DNA from: Ovis canadensis
Taxonomy: Eukaryota; Chordata; Mammalia; Artiodactyla; Bovidae
Direction of reading: 5' to 3'
Assembly (NCBI RefSeq): GCF_042477335.2
Contig: NC_091247.1
Span: forward strand, 18,148,501 to 18,212,500
DNA length: 64,000 nt
Shown here: in pieces, positions 53,786-64,000 of the stretch
Position numbering within the stretch: position 1 is the stretch's first letter
Layout of the letters: every line of letters begins with the position of its first letter
Notes under the pieces: generated by a model
The model's input: only the letters and a program-made list of their open reading frames with translations
Database searches by the model: none
Told to the model about the DNA's origin: nothing
Program-made: the position numbers and the translations under genes

Positions 53786-54335
53786 ATGTTATTTATTTAT
53801 TTTTCTGAATTATTTAAGCACTTTAGCCAGAATCTTCAATGCTGTGTTAAAGGAATAGGGGTGAGTGAGAGTGGGTATTCTTATCCTATCCTGGCCCTTG
53901 GAGCACAGGTCACCCTCCATCCCTTATGGATGACCTGACTCTAGGATTTTGTTGTAATATATAGTCTTTATCATTCTAGGAAGAACCCTTCCATTGTTAG
54001 GGATTTCTTGAGAATTTTAAATCATAATTTGGGGGGTGAATTTGGTAAGATAGTTTTACCATATTTATTGAAATTATTTCTCTAGTATATGATACCGATT
54101 TTTCTGATGTGAACTACCCTTTCATTTCTGCAATTAATCCTACCTGATGGCAAAAGCAATACAATATTGTAAAGTAAAATAAATAAATTAAAAAAACAGA
54201 TATAAAAATCCTACCGGACACAACGTATTGTTACTTTTTATAGACACTGTTGCGTTCTGTCAGCCAATATTTTGCTTGGAATTTTTGAGAATGAAATAGA
54301 GCTGTGGTATCTTGTGCAGACCTTATCTAATTTTG
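53786..54335 (-). mobile_element. LINE-1 ORF2 fragment, antisense, interrupted
   Basis: Reads as decayed reverse-strand L1 ORF2 ('gagagtgggtattcttatcc', 'aatcctacc', 'tactttttatagacactgtt', 'gccaatattttgcttggaat'). Interrupted by a 62-bp L1 tail insertion at 54145. Confidence 0.7.
54145..54206 (+). mobile_element. 62-bp LINE-1 3' end insertion with 9-bp TSD
   Basis: 'ggcaaaagcaatacaatatt' and 'gtaaagtaaaataaataaat' are the last bases of a ruminant L1. Flanked by AATCCTACC at 54136-54144 and 54207-54215. Among the shortest retrotransposition products that can still be recognised. Confidence 0.85.
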
Positions 54336-54389
54336 GAATCAAGGTCACGCTAACCTCAAACAATAAATGCCAGTTTACATTTACTCTTA

Positions 54390-54500
54390 GTCCTCAAAGT
54401 CATGGATAAATCCTCTGAGGTGGGCAGACATACATCTTCTATCCTGTGGAAACTGGGTTCAGAGGTGGTGACTTGAGTGAGGAAAGATGCACAGCTGTTC
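54390..54500 (+). repeat. MIR-like fragment
   Basis: 'cctctgaggtgggcagacat', 'cctgtggaaactgggttcag' and 'gtgacttgag' follow the 3' MIR layout. Diverged. Confidence 0.5.
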
Positions 54501-55315
54501 GTGGACAGAGCAACTCGGCCCAGTGTTCTACTGGAATGGAGAAGAGGCTTCTGAATTGAAAAGGAAATAGCATTCTTGTCCATAAGAAGCTGTACTGTGG
54601 AGCTTTTCTCAAAAAAAAAAAAAAAAATCAATGTTAATTATTTATGGGGCTCGCTCTCCACAGCGTGGGCATGTGGCTCCAGGACCATTCAGAGAGTCGG
54701 TAGCCTGACTTGGCACCCACCCTCCCTTTCTGTGCTGGTGGGTAGGCGCCTCCAGGCTCCGAGTGTCGTTGTTCTAGTTGATGACGCTGCCAAGACTTCG
54801 GATGTCTTTCTGGTTCGTCATAAAGATCATCTGAGACAGGGGCTGTGAGGTGGGTTGAGAAGCTCAGCGCAGGTACTGTGTTCAGTGCCAACCACGGACA
54901 CAGGCACTCTGAGTGGCACCAGCCCGAGGTCACAAGAATGCCAGGGAAGGCTGCAGAGGACACGTGCAGACAGAGCTCCAGCAGAGTAGAGGGAGGAGGG
55001 GAGTGCCCACCGCTGTGGCCGTCCCGGCCGGGGGCTCCTGGCTCGGCAACCTGAGGGCACTGGCCCGACGGGATGGGGATCAAGGTTTGGAAAGCACGTG
55101 GAAGCAGGACGCTGCAGCTGTGACCACCACGCAGAGCCCTTGAAGGCCCCCTCAGCTGAAGTATAGACTAAAAAAATACATTACTCACTAGATCCTAAGA
55201 AAGTCTGTCAGCCCTGAGTTCAGGCTGGGAAAGAAATAGCTCCCTAGAAAATTCATATCGGTAGATCTGCCCTCAGGTTCAAATATATACTACCCAGTTA
55301 GTTTCAGAAATTCTA
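54501..55315. other. Intergenic, nothing seen
   Basis: No recognisable gene. Contains an A run (about 54611-54626). The 149-codon minus frame at 54634-55083 has no domain and competes with plus frames. Confidence 0.45.
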
Positions 55316-55317
55316 AT

Positions 55318-55649
55318 GCCAGTGTGTGTGTGCTCAGACACTCAGTCGTGTCTTACTCTTGGCGACCCCGTGGACTGTAGCCCTCCAGGCTCCTCTGTCC
55401 ATGGGATTCTCCAGGTAAGACTACTGGAGCGAGTTGCCCGCCTCCAGGGGATCTTCACGACCCAGGGATCAAACCTGTATCTCTTGCACCTCCTGTGTCG
55501 GCAGGCAGTTTCTTTACCACTGCACTGCTAAGTCACTTCAGTCGTGTCCAACTCTGTGCGACCCCATAGGTGGCAGTCCACCAAGCTCCCCTGTCCCTGG
55601 GATTCTCCAGGCAAGAACACTGGAGTGGGTTGCCCTTTCCTTCTCCAGC
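55318..55649 (-). mobile_element. Two adjoining Bov-A2/Bov-A SINE units
   Basis: A full reverse-strand copy ('gtgtgctcagacactcagtc' to 'agtttctttaccactgc') is followed directly by a Bov-A monomer ('actgctaagtcacttcagtc' to 'gttgccctttccttctcc'). Confidence 0.87.
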
Positions 55650-55829
55650 CACTGTGCTAATGCCCATAAATTAATATAAAGTGGGGTCCTATCTAGTGAT
55701 GCTTCTGGGGTGTTTGGCAGTAGCAAGTGCAAAACTTCTCTGGATAGAAAGGCCCTCCATATAGACCACATAAAATTCTCATATTTAATGGCTCGCTGAA
55801 AGTAAGTTTAAAGGAAATTTTTTTTAAAC
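55650..55829. other. Intergenic, nothing seen
   Basis: Short unique stretch. Confidence 0.4.
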
Positions 55830-57335
55830 CACTGGAAAACAGTTTACTGTGAGAGAAAGAGTCAATAGAGACAATGAAGAGAAAGATTAGGAACCAAAGA
55901 ACTATAAAGAATGAGAATGACTAAAATGATTAAAGAAATCAAAGAACTAATTGAAAACATAAGACAATCCCAAGATATTGAAATTGAAAACTTGATGCAA
56001 AAGTTAAAACCCAGATGAAAAACCACCAGAGCGTTTCTGCACATTAACAACAAACAATCTGAAAAGGAAATTAAGAAAACAATTCCATTTACAATAACAT
56101 CAAAAAAGAATAAAATACTTAGGAATTAACCAAAGAGGCAAAAGGCATTAGAATTAAAAGTATAAAACATTGCTGAAAATATTAAAGAAGACATTTAGAA
56201 ATGGAAAGATTTCCCATGCTCATGAATTAGAGAACTCAATATTGTTAAAATAAGAATGCCATCTGAAGCAGTCTATTAGATTCGAGGCCAATCCATGTCA
56301 AATCAAAATGATGTTTTTTGCAGAAATAGAAAAATCCATCCTAAAGTTCATATGGAATCTCAAGGGATCCTTAAACTAAAACAATCTTGAAAAAGAACAA
56401 AACTGGAGAGCTAATGGTTCCTGATTTCAAAACTTGCTATAAAGCTCTAGTCATCAAAGCAGTGTGGTGTTGGCATGACCACAGGCAGAGTGATCAATGG
56501 AACAGACTAGAGAATCCAGAAATAAACCTTCACATATGTGGTCAAATGATCAACAAGAATACCAAGACCATTCAATAGGAAAGGACAGGCTTTACAACAA
56601 AAGGTACTAGAAAAATTGGATAGTCACGTGCAAAAGAATGAAGTTGGACCCTTACCTAATACCATATACAAACATTAACTCAAAATGCACTACAGGCAAT
56701 AACATATAAGACCTAAAACTAAAAGACTCTTACATGGCATGAGCTTCACAACACTGGATGTAGCAATGACTTCTCAGATATGACACCAAAGGCACAGGCA
56801 AAATAGACAAATAAAAATAGACAAATTGGACTTCATGAAAATTTAAAACTTTGTGCATCCATTGATGCATTATCAACAGAGTGAAAAAGCAACCTATGGA
56901 ATGGGAGAAAATATTTGCCAGTCATGTAACTGATATAGGATTAATATGCAAAATATGTAAAGGACTTTTAAAACTCAACAACAATCACCAAAAAAGTAAA
57001 AAACCAGCCCAATTCAAAAATGGGCAAAGGCAGATTTTCTTCAGACTTAGATAATGAACTTAGGGCCAGCAGGGAAGGAAAGTGGGGAGAGTGGGATCGA
57101 TTGGGAATTTAGGATTGACATGTACACACTGCTATGTTTAAAATTAGATGACCAACAAGGACCTCCTGTATAGTTCTGAGAATAGTGCTTAATATTCTGT
57201 AATAACCTAAGTGGAAAAAAAGAGTTTGAAATAGGATACCTGCGTGTATATGTAGAACTGAATCATTTTGCTGTACACCTGAAATTAACTCAACATTATT
57301 AATCAGCTATATTCCAATACAAAATAAAGCTAAAT
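55830..57335 (+). mobile_element. LINE-1 fragment (decayed ORF2 plus 3' UTR)
   Basis: ORF2-type text without an intact frame ('catcaaaaaagaataaaata', 'ggaacagactagagaatcca', 'aatgggagaaaatatttgcc'), then a 3' UTR ('gaatcattttgctgtacacc', 'attccaatacaaaataaagc'). The 63-codon frame at 56387 is the best-preserved piece (CYKALVIKAVWCWHDHRQSD). The part before about 56020 is assigned with less certainty. Confidence 0.85.
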
Positions 57336-57421
57336 AAATAGCAAAACAACAAAATAGAATTTTACTGCTATACTGATCCGATATTGCTGGGTGAGTAAGC
57401 TTTCTAAAACCTAGCAGCTTG

Positions 57422-57666
57422 GACGTCCCTGGTGGTCCAGTGGTTAAGAATACACCTCCCAATGCAGGGGACATGGATTCAGTCCCTGGTCAGGGAAGAT
57501 TCCTCATGTCAAGGGGCAACTAAGCCTGTGCCCCACAACTCCTGAAACCAAGCTCTACAGCTGGCGCTCTGCAACAAGAGAAGCCACTGAAGTGAGAACC
57601 CTCCCACCACAACCAGAGAAAGCCAAAATGAAGACCCAGTGCAGCTAAAAATAAATAAATAAGACT
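57422..57666 (+). mobile_element. CHR-type tRNA-Glu SINE with 10-bp TSD
   Basis: 'gacgtccctggtggtccagt' to 'cagctaaaaataaataaata'. Flanked by TAGCAGCTTG at 57412-57421 and 57667-57676. Confidence 0.92.
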
Positions 57667-57676
57667 TAGCAGCTTG

Positions 57677-58228
57677 AAAACCATAGCTTGGACTAGACAG
57701 ACCTTTGTTGGCAAAGTAATGCCTGTGCTTTTTAATATGCTGTCTAGGTTGGTCAGAGCTTTTCTTCCAAGGAGAAACTATCTTTTAATTTCATGGCAGC
57801 AGTCACCATCTGCAGTGGTTTGTATGGATGTGAGAGTTGGACAATATAGAAAGCTGAGCGCTGAAGAATTGATGCTTTTGAACTGCGGTGTTGGAGAAGA
57901 CTCTTGAGAGCCCCTTGGACTGCAAGGAGATCCAACCAGTCCATCCTACAGGAAATCAGTCCTGAATATCCGTTGCAAGGGCTGATGCTGAAGCTGAAGT
58001 TCCAATCCTTTGGCCACCCGATGCGAAGAGCTGACTCAGTGGAAAAGACCCTGATGCTGGGAAAGACTGATGGCGGGAGAAGGAGACGACAGAGGATGAG
58101 ATGGTTGGATGGCATCACCGACTCCACGGACATGAGTTTGAGCAAGCTCCAGGAGTTGGTGAAGGACACAGAGGCCTGGCGTGCTGCAGTCCATGGGGTT
58201 GGACGCCACTGAGTGACTGAGCTGAACT
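57677..58228. mobile_element. BovB LINE 3' fragment with 5' inversion (twin priming)
   Basis: The first part (57677 to about 57822) is reverse-strand BovB ('aaaaccatagcttggactag' to 'gtcaccatctgcagtg'). The rest (about 57823-58228) is plus-strand BovB starting at the adjacent consensus position ('gtatggatgtgagagttgga') and running to the 3' end. The two halves meet within about a dozen bases of the same consensus point, the signature of twin-primed reverse transcription. The downstream flank 'tagcaacttaa' resembles the upstream 'tagcagcttga'. Confidence 0.85.
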
Positions 58229-60298
58229 AGCAACTTAAGGCAGTGAACATTTCTCTCTTTGCTGGGTTTCTGAGGGTTGGGAAGTGAGAGTGGCTTTGTT
58301 GGGTGACTCTGGATCAACTGTCTGTTCTCTCACCTCGAGGCTGACAACTCTGGAGAATCAGCTTCCAGATTCCATCCTGTGGTCACCTCTGTTCATCCCC
58401 AGCTGTCGGCCAGAGACCCCAGAGCCTCTCTTATGGGCCAATCACAGCAGGGCAGGGCAGCTGGTGTCCCCCGGAGTGAGGCAGGGGCAGAACGTACAGG
58501 ACAGAAGCTGCAGCCTCGACTCACCAGATCTCGGGGATGACAGACCTCTGCTATCAGCCATGCAGACCAACCTGGGCACAAGGGCGGGGACCACCAGGCT
58601 GCAGCTGCACGCAGCAGGCACAGGTCTCTGGGGCCATCTTGGAGGGTGGCTACACACAGTCTTTTTATGAAGAACCTTGGCTGAGGGGGTGCGGTGGGAT
58701 CAGCGCCTGCCAGGGGGTCTTGATGCCTTTGCTGCTAGTGACAGTGGAGGGACCCCATGGTCTGAGCAGGGAGCCAGGGGGCCCTCAAGGAGGAAAGGGC
58801 CAACTTTCTACCACAGGCACCATTTTAGAAGCTCCTTGGGAACATTTGGTGGAAATGGCAGCGATAATTTTGGCTGTGTGCCTCCTCCAGGCGTGTCTTG
58901 CTGTATCACTAAACTCTCAGTTTAGGAACTCTGCCGGCATTTCCTCCAGCTGATACGATGTCTAGATGTCACGGGTTTACATGTGTCTTTTTTTAGTTGT
59001 AGCCAGTGCATTTTAAACTTATTAATAAGACCACAATTAACTTAGTTTTTGAACTCAAGAAAAAGTACCAAGTAACCTCAGATCATAGAACATCCTCACT
59101 CATTCAACCATTTTATCTTTACTGTTTACATTTTACTTTTCCCAAATATTACTTTCACCTAATTCAATACCTAATTCTGACTCTATGCAGAACCTCAAAC
59201 TGGAGTAAATAATATTTTCACTTCTACAATGGGAGGGGTAATTTTGGCATATCTCAAAGACTAGATAGATAGATAGATAGATATGAAATCATACTATTAA
59301 ATATTTTGGACTTGAAATGATCATTCTATTAAAGAATGAAATGGCAAGGTATATTAGCCAAGAATAAAATTCATTTCTTTTTCCTTACCTGGCTTTCACA
59401 TGTATGCAGGTTGTCTGGGGGGAAATATTTTAATTACTGGAAACATACTATACAGCATTAATAGTGTTCTTTAATCTCACCATTGAAAATGACACTCTTC
59501 AAGTTCAAGTGACCCACTGAAGTAGATAAAAGGACCGAAGTTCTGGAAATGGGCTATTTCTACACCTTTACTCACAAGAAAGGGATCGCTTTTGCATAGC
59601 ATCTACTAATAGATAAAGTCAAGGGACTTGAATTCTAAGTCTTATGTTGATATGCAATCTAAAAATAGTAAGTATCGATTTTTATACACTTCAACATTTT
59701 CTGTATCAGGACTTTGCATTCTTAGTTATAGGCAAGAGCCCAAGTTTTCTGAGATTCCATAGCCAAACCATCAGTGAAGTAGGAGAAGAAGAGGAAGGAA
59801 AAAAAAAAAAAAACCTCTTACTGGAAGCCATATGCAAGAGAGAGATACTGACAGTGTCTGAAAAGAGAGCCATTTCTATTTTTTACATCTTTTTCACTAC
59901 AGTAAGGGTGTAAATTTTAACTGACATTTCCCAACGAAGAAAATCATCCTGCAGGGGAAAAAAAAATGGAGGCAATCACATACCAGAAGTATGTGGAAGG
60001 CTTCAGCATTGAGGGAAAAGATCTGCTTGATTTCAAATATTTTCAGCCAAGACAGAGCTTCTGTGCAGCCCCTGGAAGGAGGGAGGTCGCAAGCGTTTGA
60101 CCCTCGGGAGGTGTGGACAAGCATGTGCCCCAGCCAGCTCTCAGTCTCACTAGAAGCTCAGCAAGAGATCCTCTGAGCTCCATCATGCTGTCTGTAATTC
60201 TGCCCTGGAGATGAACAGCTCTCTAAAATCAGTCTGGGTGCATCTAGCATGTAGCAGAGCTATGTTTTCATCCATTTTTCTGCCATGATAGCATCCTT
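58229..60298. other. Intergenic, no gene seen
   Basis: 58240-58900 resembles a decayed MaLR-type repeat in part (family unassigned). The 128- and 138-codon frames there lack domains. 58980-60290 is AT-rich and mostly unique, with an A run near 59798-59813. Confidence 0.45.
59262..59283. repeat. (TAGA)n microsatellite
   Basis: Five tandem TAGA/GATA units; likely length-polymorphic. Confidence 0.9.
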
Positions 60299-60636
60299 CA
60301 GTTCAGTTCAGTCGCTCAGTCGTGTCTGACTCTTTGCGACCCCATGAATCGCAGCACGCCAGGCCTCCCTGTCCATCACCAACTCCCGGAGTTCACTCAG
60401 ACTCACGTGCATCGAGTCAGTGATGCCATCCAGCCATCTCATCCTCTGTCGTCCCCTTCTCCTCCTGCCCCCAATCCCTCCCAGCATCAGAGTCTTTTCC
60501 AATGAGTCAGCTCTTCGCATGAGGTGGCCAAAGTACTGGAGTCTCAGCTTTAGCATCATTCCTTCCAAAGAAATCCCAGGGTTGATCTCCTTCAGAATGG
60601 ACTGGTTGGATCTCCTTGCAGTCCAAGGGACCCTCC
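60299..60636 (-). mobile_element. BovB LINE 3' fragment
   Basis: 'cagttcagttcagtcgctca' through 'catcctctgtcgtccccttc' to 'ccttgcagtccaagggaccc', reverse strand. Close to the young BovB copy at 61594-62352. Confidence 0.9.
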
Positions 60637-60672
60637 TAGCAGACTGTTTATTTGTCTTCCTTTTCCCTGTAG

Positions 60673-60979
60673 ATCCTAAAGGAAATCAACCCTAAATATT
60701 CATTGGAAGGACTGAGGCTGAAGCTGAAGCTCCAATACTTTGGTCAGCTGATGTAAAGAGCCAACTCATTGGAAAAGATCCTGATGCTGGGAGGGATTGG
60801 GGCCAGGAGAAGAAGAGGACGACAGAGGATGAGATGGTTGGATGGCATCACCGACTCAATGAACACCAGCTTGAGCAAACTCCGGGAGGTAGTAAAGGAC
60901 AGGGAAGCCTGGCATGCTGCAGTCGATGGGGTCCCAGAGGGTCAGACATAACTCAGTCACTGAACAACAACAACAACAA
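60673..60979 (+). mobile_element. BovB LINE 3' fragment with 9-bp TSD
   Basis: 'atcctaaaggaaatcaaccc' to 'ctcagtcactgaacaacaac'. Flanked by TCCCTGTAG at 60664-60672 and 60980-60988. Belongs to an older subtype (ACA-rich tail) than the opposing copy 36 bp away. Confidence 0.92.
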
Positions 60980-61593
60980 TCCCTGTAGTGATCTTTGACA
61001 GTTTGTATGTTCCAAAAATAACTGCAAAAATATTTCTACATGGTTTTCTAGAACCTAGTTGCTCCAGCAACAAGAGCTGAAGGCTGTCTCCTGCCCTTGA
61101 AACAGGGTTGAACCTCGTGAATGTGACTGAGAAGGTGCTCTGTGAATTCCAGGGCTAGGTCATAAGAGGCGATTTAACTGCTGCCTGGTTCTCACTCTCT
61201 CAATCTCAGGACATTCACCCTGGGAATATAACTGCCATTTTGTGAGGAAGCCCAAGCTGCAGAAAGAGAGAACATGTATGGGAGTTGACACCTGCAGCTG
61301 CCACTGCATCACACATCAGACACGTGAGTGAGAACGCCTCTGAGAGGCCTCCAGCCCTGCCACCATCTGGCCGACCACTGCTGCATGGAGACCCTAAGTG
61401 GGAACACCTGGCTGAGCCAGGTCAACCACAGGATAGTTGGAATAATACTTATAACCTAGGGCTATAAGATAAATATAAAAATATTTTTTAAATCTTTATA
61501 AATAACAGCTTATAAAATTGTTTTGCCAATCAGTTTTGGGGGACTCCTTACACAGTATTTGATAACCTGAACATCATCAGAAAAGCTAAGACA
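60980..61593. other. Intergenic, nothing seen
   Basis: No gene or clear repeat recognised. Confidence 0.45.
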
Positions 61594-62352
61594 TGAAGAG
61601 GAACTAAAAAGCCTCTTGATGAAAGTGAAAGTGGAGCGTGAAAAAGTTGGCTTAAAGCTCAACATTCAGAAAACGAAGATCATGGCATCCAGTCCCATCA
61701 CTTCATGGGAAATAGATGGGGAAACAGTGGAAACAGTGTCAGACTTTATTTTTGGGGGGCTCCAAAATCACTGCAGATGGTGACTGCAGCCATGAAATTA
61801 AAAGATGCTTACTCCTTGGAAGAAAAGTTATGACCAACCTAGATAGCATATTCAAAAGCAGAGACATTCCTTTGCCGGCTAAGGTCCGTCTAGTCAAGGC
61901 TATGGTTTTTCCTGTGGTCATGTAGGGATGTGAGAGTTGGACTGTGAAGAAAGCTGAGCGCCGAAGAATTGATGCTTTAGAACTGTGGTGTTGGAGAAGA
62001 CTCTTGAGAGTCCCCTGGACTGCAAGGAAATCCAACCAGTCCATTCTGAAGGAGATCAGCCCTGGGATTTCTTTGGAAGGAATGATGCTAAAGCTGAGAC
62101 TCCAGTACTTTGGCGACCTCATGCAAAGGGTTGACTTATTGGAAAAGACTCTGATGCTGGGAGGGATTGGGGGCAGGAGGAGAAGGGGACGACAGAGGAT
62201 GAGATGGCTGGATGGCATTACTGACTCAATGAATGTGAGGTGACTCTAAGTGAACTCCGGGAGTTGGTGATGGACAGGGAGGCCTGGCGTGCTGCGATTC
62301 ATGGGGTCGCAAAGAGTCAGACACGACTGAGGGACTGAACTGAACTGAACCT
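61594..62352 (+). mobile_element. BovB LINE 3' fragment, young-looking
   Basis: 'gaagaggaactaaaaagcct' to 'gactgaactgaactgaac'. Covers the end of the RT/C-terminal region and 3' tail and appears the least diverged BovB copy here. Short frames (61716-61925, 61944-62243) show family motifs such as WCWRRLLRVPWTARKSNQS. Confidence 0.93.
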
Positions 62353-64000
62353 TTCATTTGGCTCATGCCATGTTATGTTCATGTACCTTTGAAATAAGGG
62401 GAAATAGTATCTTTAATGTCTAGCCAAGAGTTTAGTTAACAAAGAATTAAACTGCACTGTTGATTGGTTCTTTGTGTAAGTACATCTTAATGTTTGGGTT
62501 GAGAGGGGCCTTACGAAGGACAGTTTGTTGTAGGAAAGCAATTCTGCACGTGAGTTTAAGCATACTTGTTGCATTGTCTCTGCAGATTCTATTTTTGTTT
62601 ACAGTCTTAAAATGTATGTTAGCAAAAATGGGTGGATTTTCAAATAAAATGCAGCTTCCACAAAAAAAAAAAAAGAATTATAATCTCAAAATACTCTTTT
62701 GGTATAACTTCCTTAAAGGATTTTGAAAAACCATCTATCTACTCATATAGTTTTCAGTTGCCATCTAACATTTTTGTTAGAAGTTTAAATGTCTGCAAAA
62801 TACATTTACACACAAACTCATTACGTTATTCTCTCAAGTGTATCAGCACAATTTGATAGCAGTGATCACCCGTATTTAAAGTACAAGAGCCATTTCTTCT
62901 TTAGAAGTCAAGAATCTCATATGGTTTCTTTTTCTCCCTGAACTGCTGTTACTATCCCACTTCACCCACAAATTTTTATTCTATTGTAATGTGTGTTTGC
63001 ATTTGAAAATCATTTACTTAGTATTCTACTATGCCTTTCTGCAAAAGAACATATATGTATATGTATATGCACATATGTATATTGAAGTTATAAACATTTT
63101 TGTTTCTAGTTATCATAAATCACTCAACATTTAAACATTTTTATAAGTATTAAGATAATGTTTTATAGGAAACACATTTTTTAATGATATAGGTAAGACT
63201 GTTTTTCAGTTATTTTAAGAATCCATGGATGAAGGTTACTTTTGTATAGAATGAGCCAGAGTTCAGCATGAATTTTAATACTGGTGTTTTTACTGGAATA
63301 GATTTAAGTGCCAAGAAACCTCATATAAAGAAGTAGATGGAATTGGGTGCTCTTTTGATAGAACATCAACTTCTTCCAAGTTATATGCTAGAAATTATGT
63401 AGCAATTCACTCTCAAACCTTATTTTTAGTGTTCTATCCCATGACAACTCGATTACATCTAGCTTCCATTTTATTGGTACCAAAAAACTGGAAATCACCA
63501 GCTATAAACAGTTCTAGGGAGCGAAAGGAGGGGACCATCCACTGTCCATTTTTCATCCCATTTCAGCTCGGCCTCTAGGGGGCGGCCCTGTGGCCCCAGA
63601 GCCTTCGAGGGTCTTTGCGAGGTCCACATAAGTCTCTTCTCTTTAGGGGCCTGTTGGCAGGCACCCGGGATGTAGCTCACTTCTCTAAATCACTTCACAC
63701 CTCCCCAGGCTTTCTAGATAACAGTGTCTCCTTTCCTGAGCTCTCTGACCTTGCAGGTTGATTCATCAGGATGGACAAGAGAGATGCATATGTTCATTCT
63801 TCCTGCCCTGATGGGTATGAAGTCAGTAACTAGTTAAAAGAAAGCCCAAGGACTTAGACTTGGCCACGTGAGCATCCTACAGTCAGGACCAGCCTCAGAT
63901 GGCTCTCCTCCTGGGATCATTTAAACAGGAACATCATTGCTTTTTGAGTGTGCTCAATGGCCGATTTGCTTTACTGATATTTCCAGAAGTCCTTTGGAGG
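62353..64000. other. Intergenic to window end
   Basis: AT-rich unique sequence with an A run (about 62661-62673) and an alternating TA/TG tract (about 63050-63080), turning GC-richer near 63560. No gene recognised; an exon of a neighbouring gene cannot be excluded. Confidence 0.45.
63572..63585 (+). promoter_or_regulatory. Candidate CTCF site
   Basis: CCTCTAGGGGGCGG fits the CTCF core CCASYAGRKGGCRS at 13 of 14 positions. Oriented away from ID2, opposite to the site at 53400. Confidence 0.5.

Overview
The window is nuclear DNA from a ruminant, almost certainly a bovid. The evidence is the dense mix of BovB (RTE) LINEs, Bov-A2/Bov-tA SINEs and CHR-type tRNA-Glu SINEs over older mammalian repeats (MIR, L2, MER5A, MaLR LTR, HAL1, L1). 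Cattle, sheep and goat cannot be told apart by eye. No bacterial, organellar or exogenous viral sequence was seen.

Only one protein-coding gene is supported: ID2, an inhibitor-of-DNA-binding HLH protein, on the + strand. It has a TATA promoter (TATA at 49207), a predicted start near 49238 and CDS 49374-49721 joined to 50036-50092 (134 codons). A third, wholly untranslated exon runs from 50900 to a last poly(A) signal at 51644. The long open frames elsewhere are decayed retrotransposon reading frames or shadows of CpG-rich or simple-repeat DNA.

Layout: 1-43.8 kb is a gene-free upstream flank of retrotransposon copies separated by unique stretches, some of which look like candidate conserved noncoding elements. 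From 43.9 to 53.5 kb lies the ID2 regulatory core, with four CpG islands (about 43.87-44.50, 46.02-46.69, 48.83-49.74 and 52.60-53.46 kb). The second island, about 3 kb upstream of the predicted ID2 start, holds an exact GGCGCC-N5-GTCTG element, the layout of a BMP/SMAD1-SMAD4 response element. From 53.7 to 64 kb is downstream flank rich in L1, CHR and BovB copies, with one candidate CTCF site at each end (53400 on minus, 63572 on plus; divergent).

The features fit a single dosage-sensitive developmental regulator, probably BMP-responsive, in a repeat-rich gene-poor domain. I did not find a convincing new biological system. The best leads are the upstream BMP-type element with its neighbouring motifs, the gene-less CpG islands, the divergent CTCF pair, and several structurally informative retrotransposon insertions: a twin-primed BovB, a 62-bp L1 insertion, an inverted BovB pair and a chimeric BovB 5' junction. 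Repeat family names come from recognising consensus-like motifs, and boundaries are approximate unless a target-site duplication (TSD) is cited.
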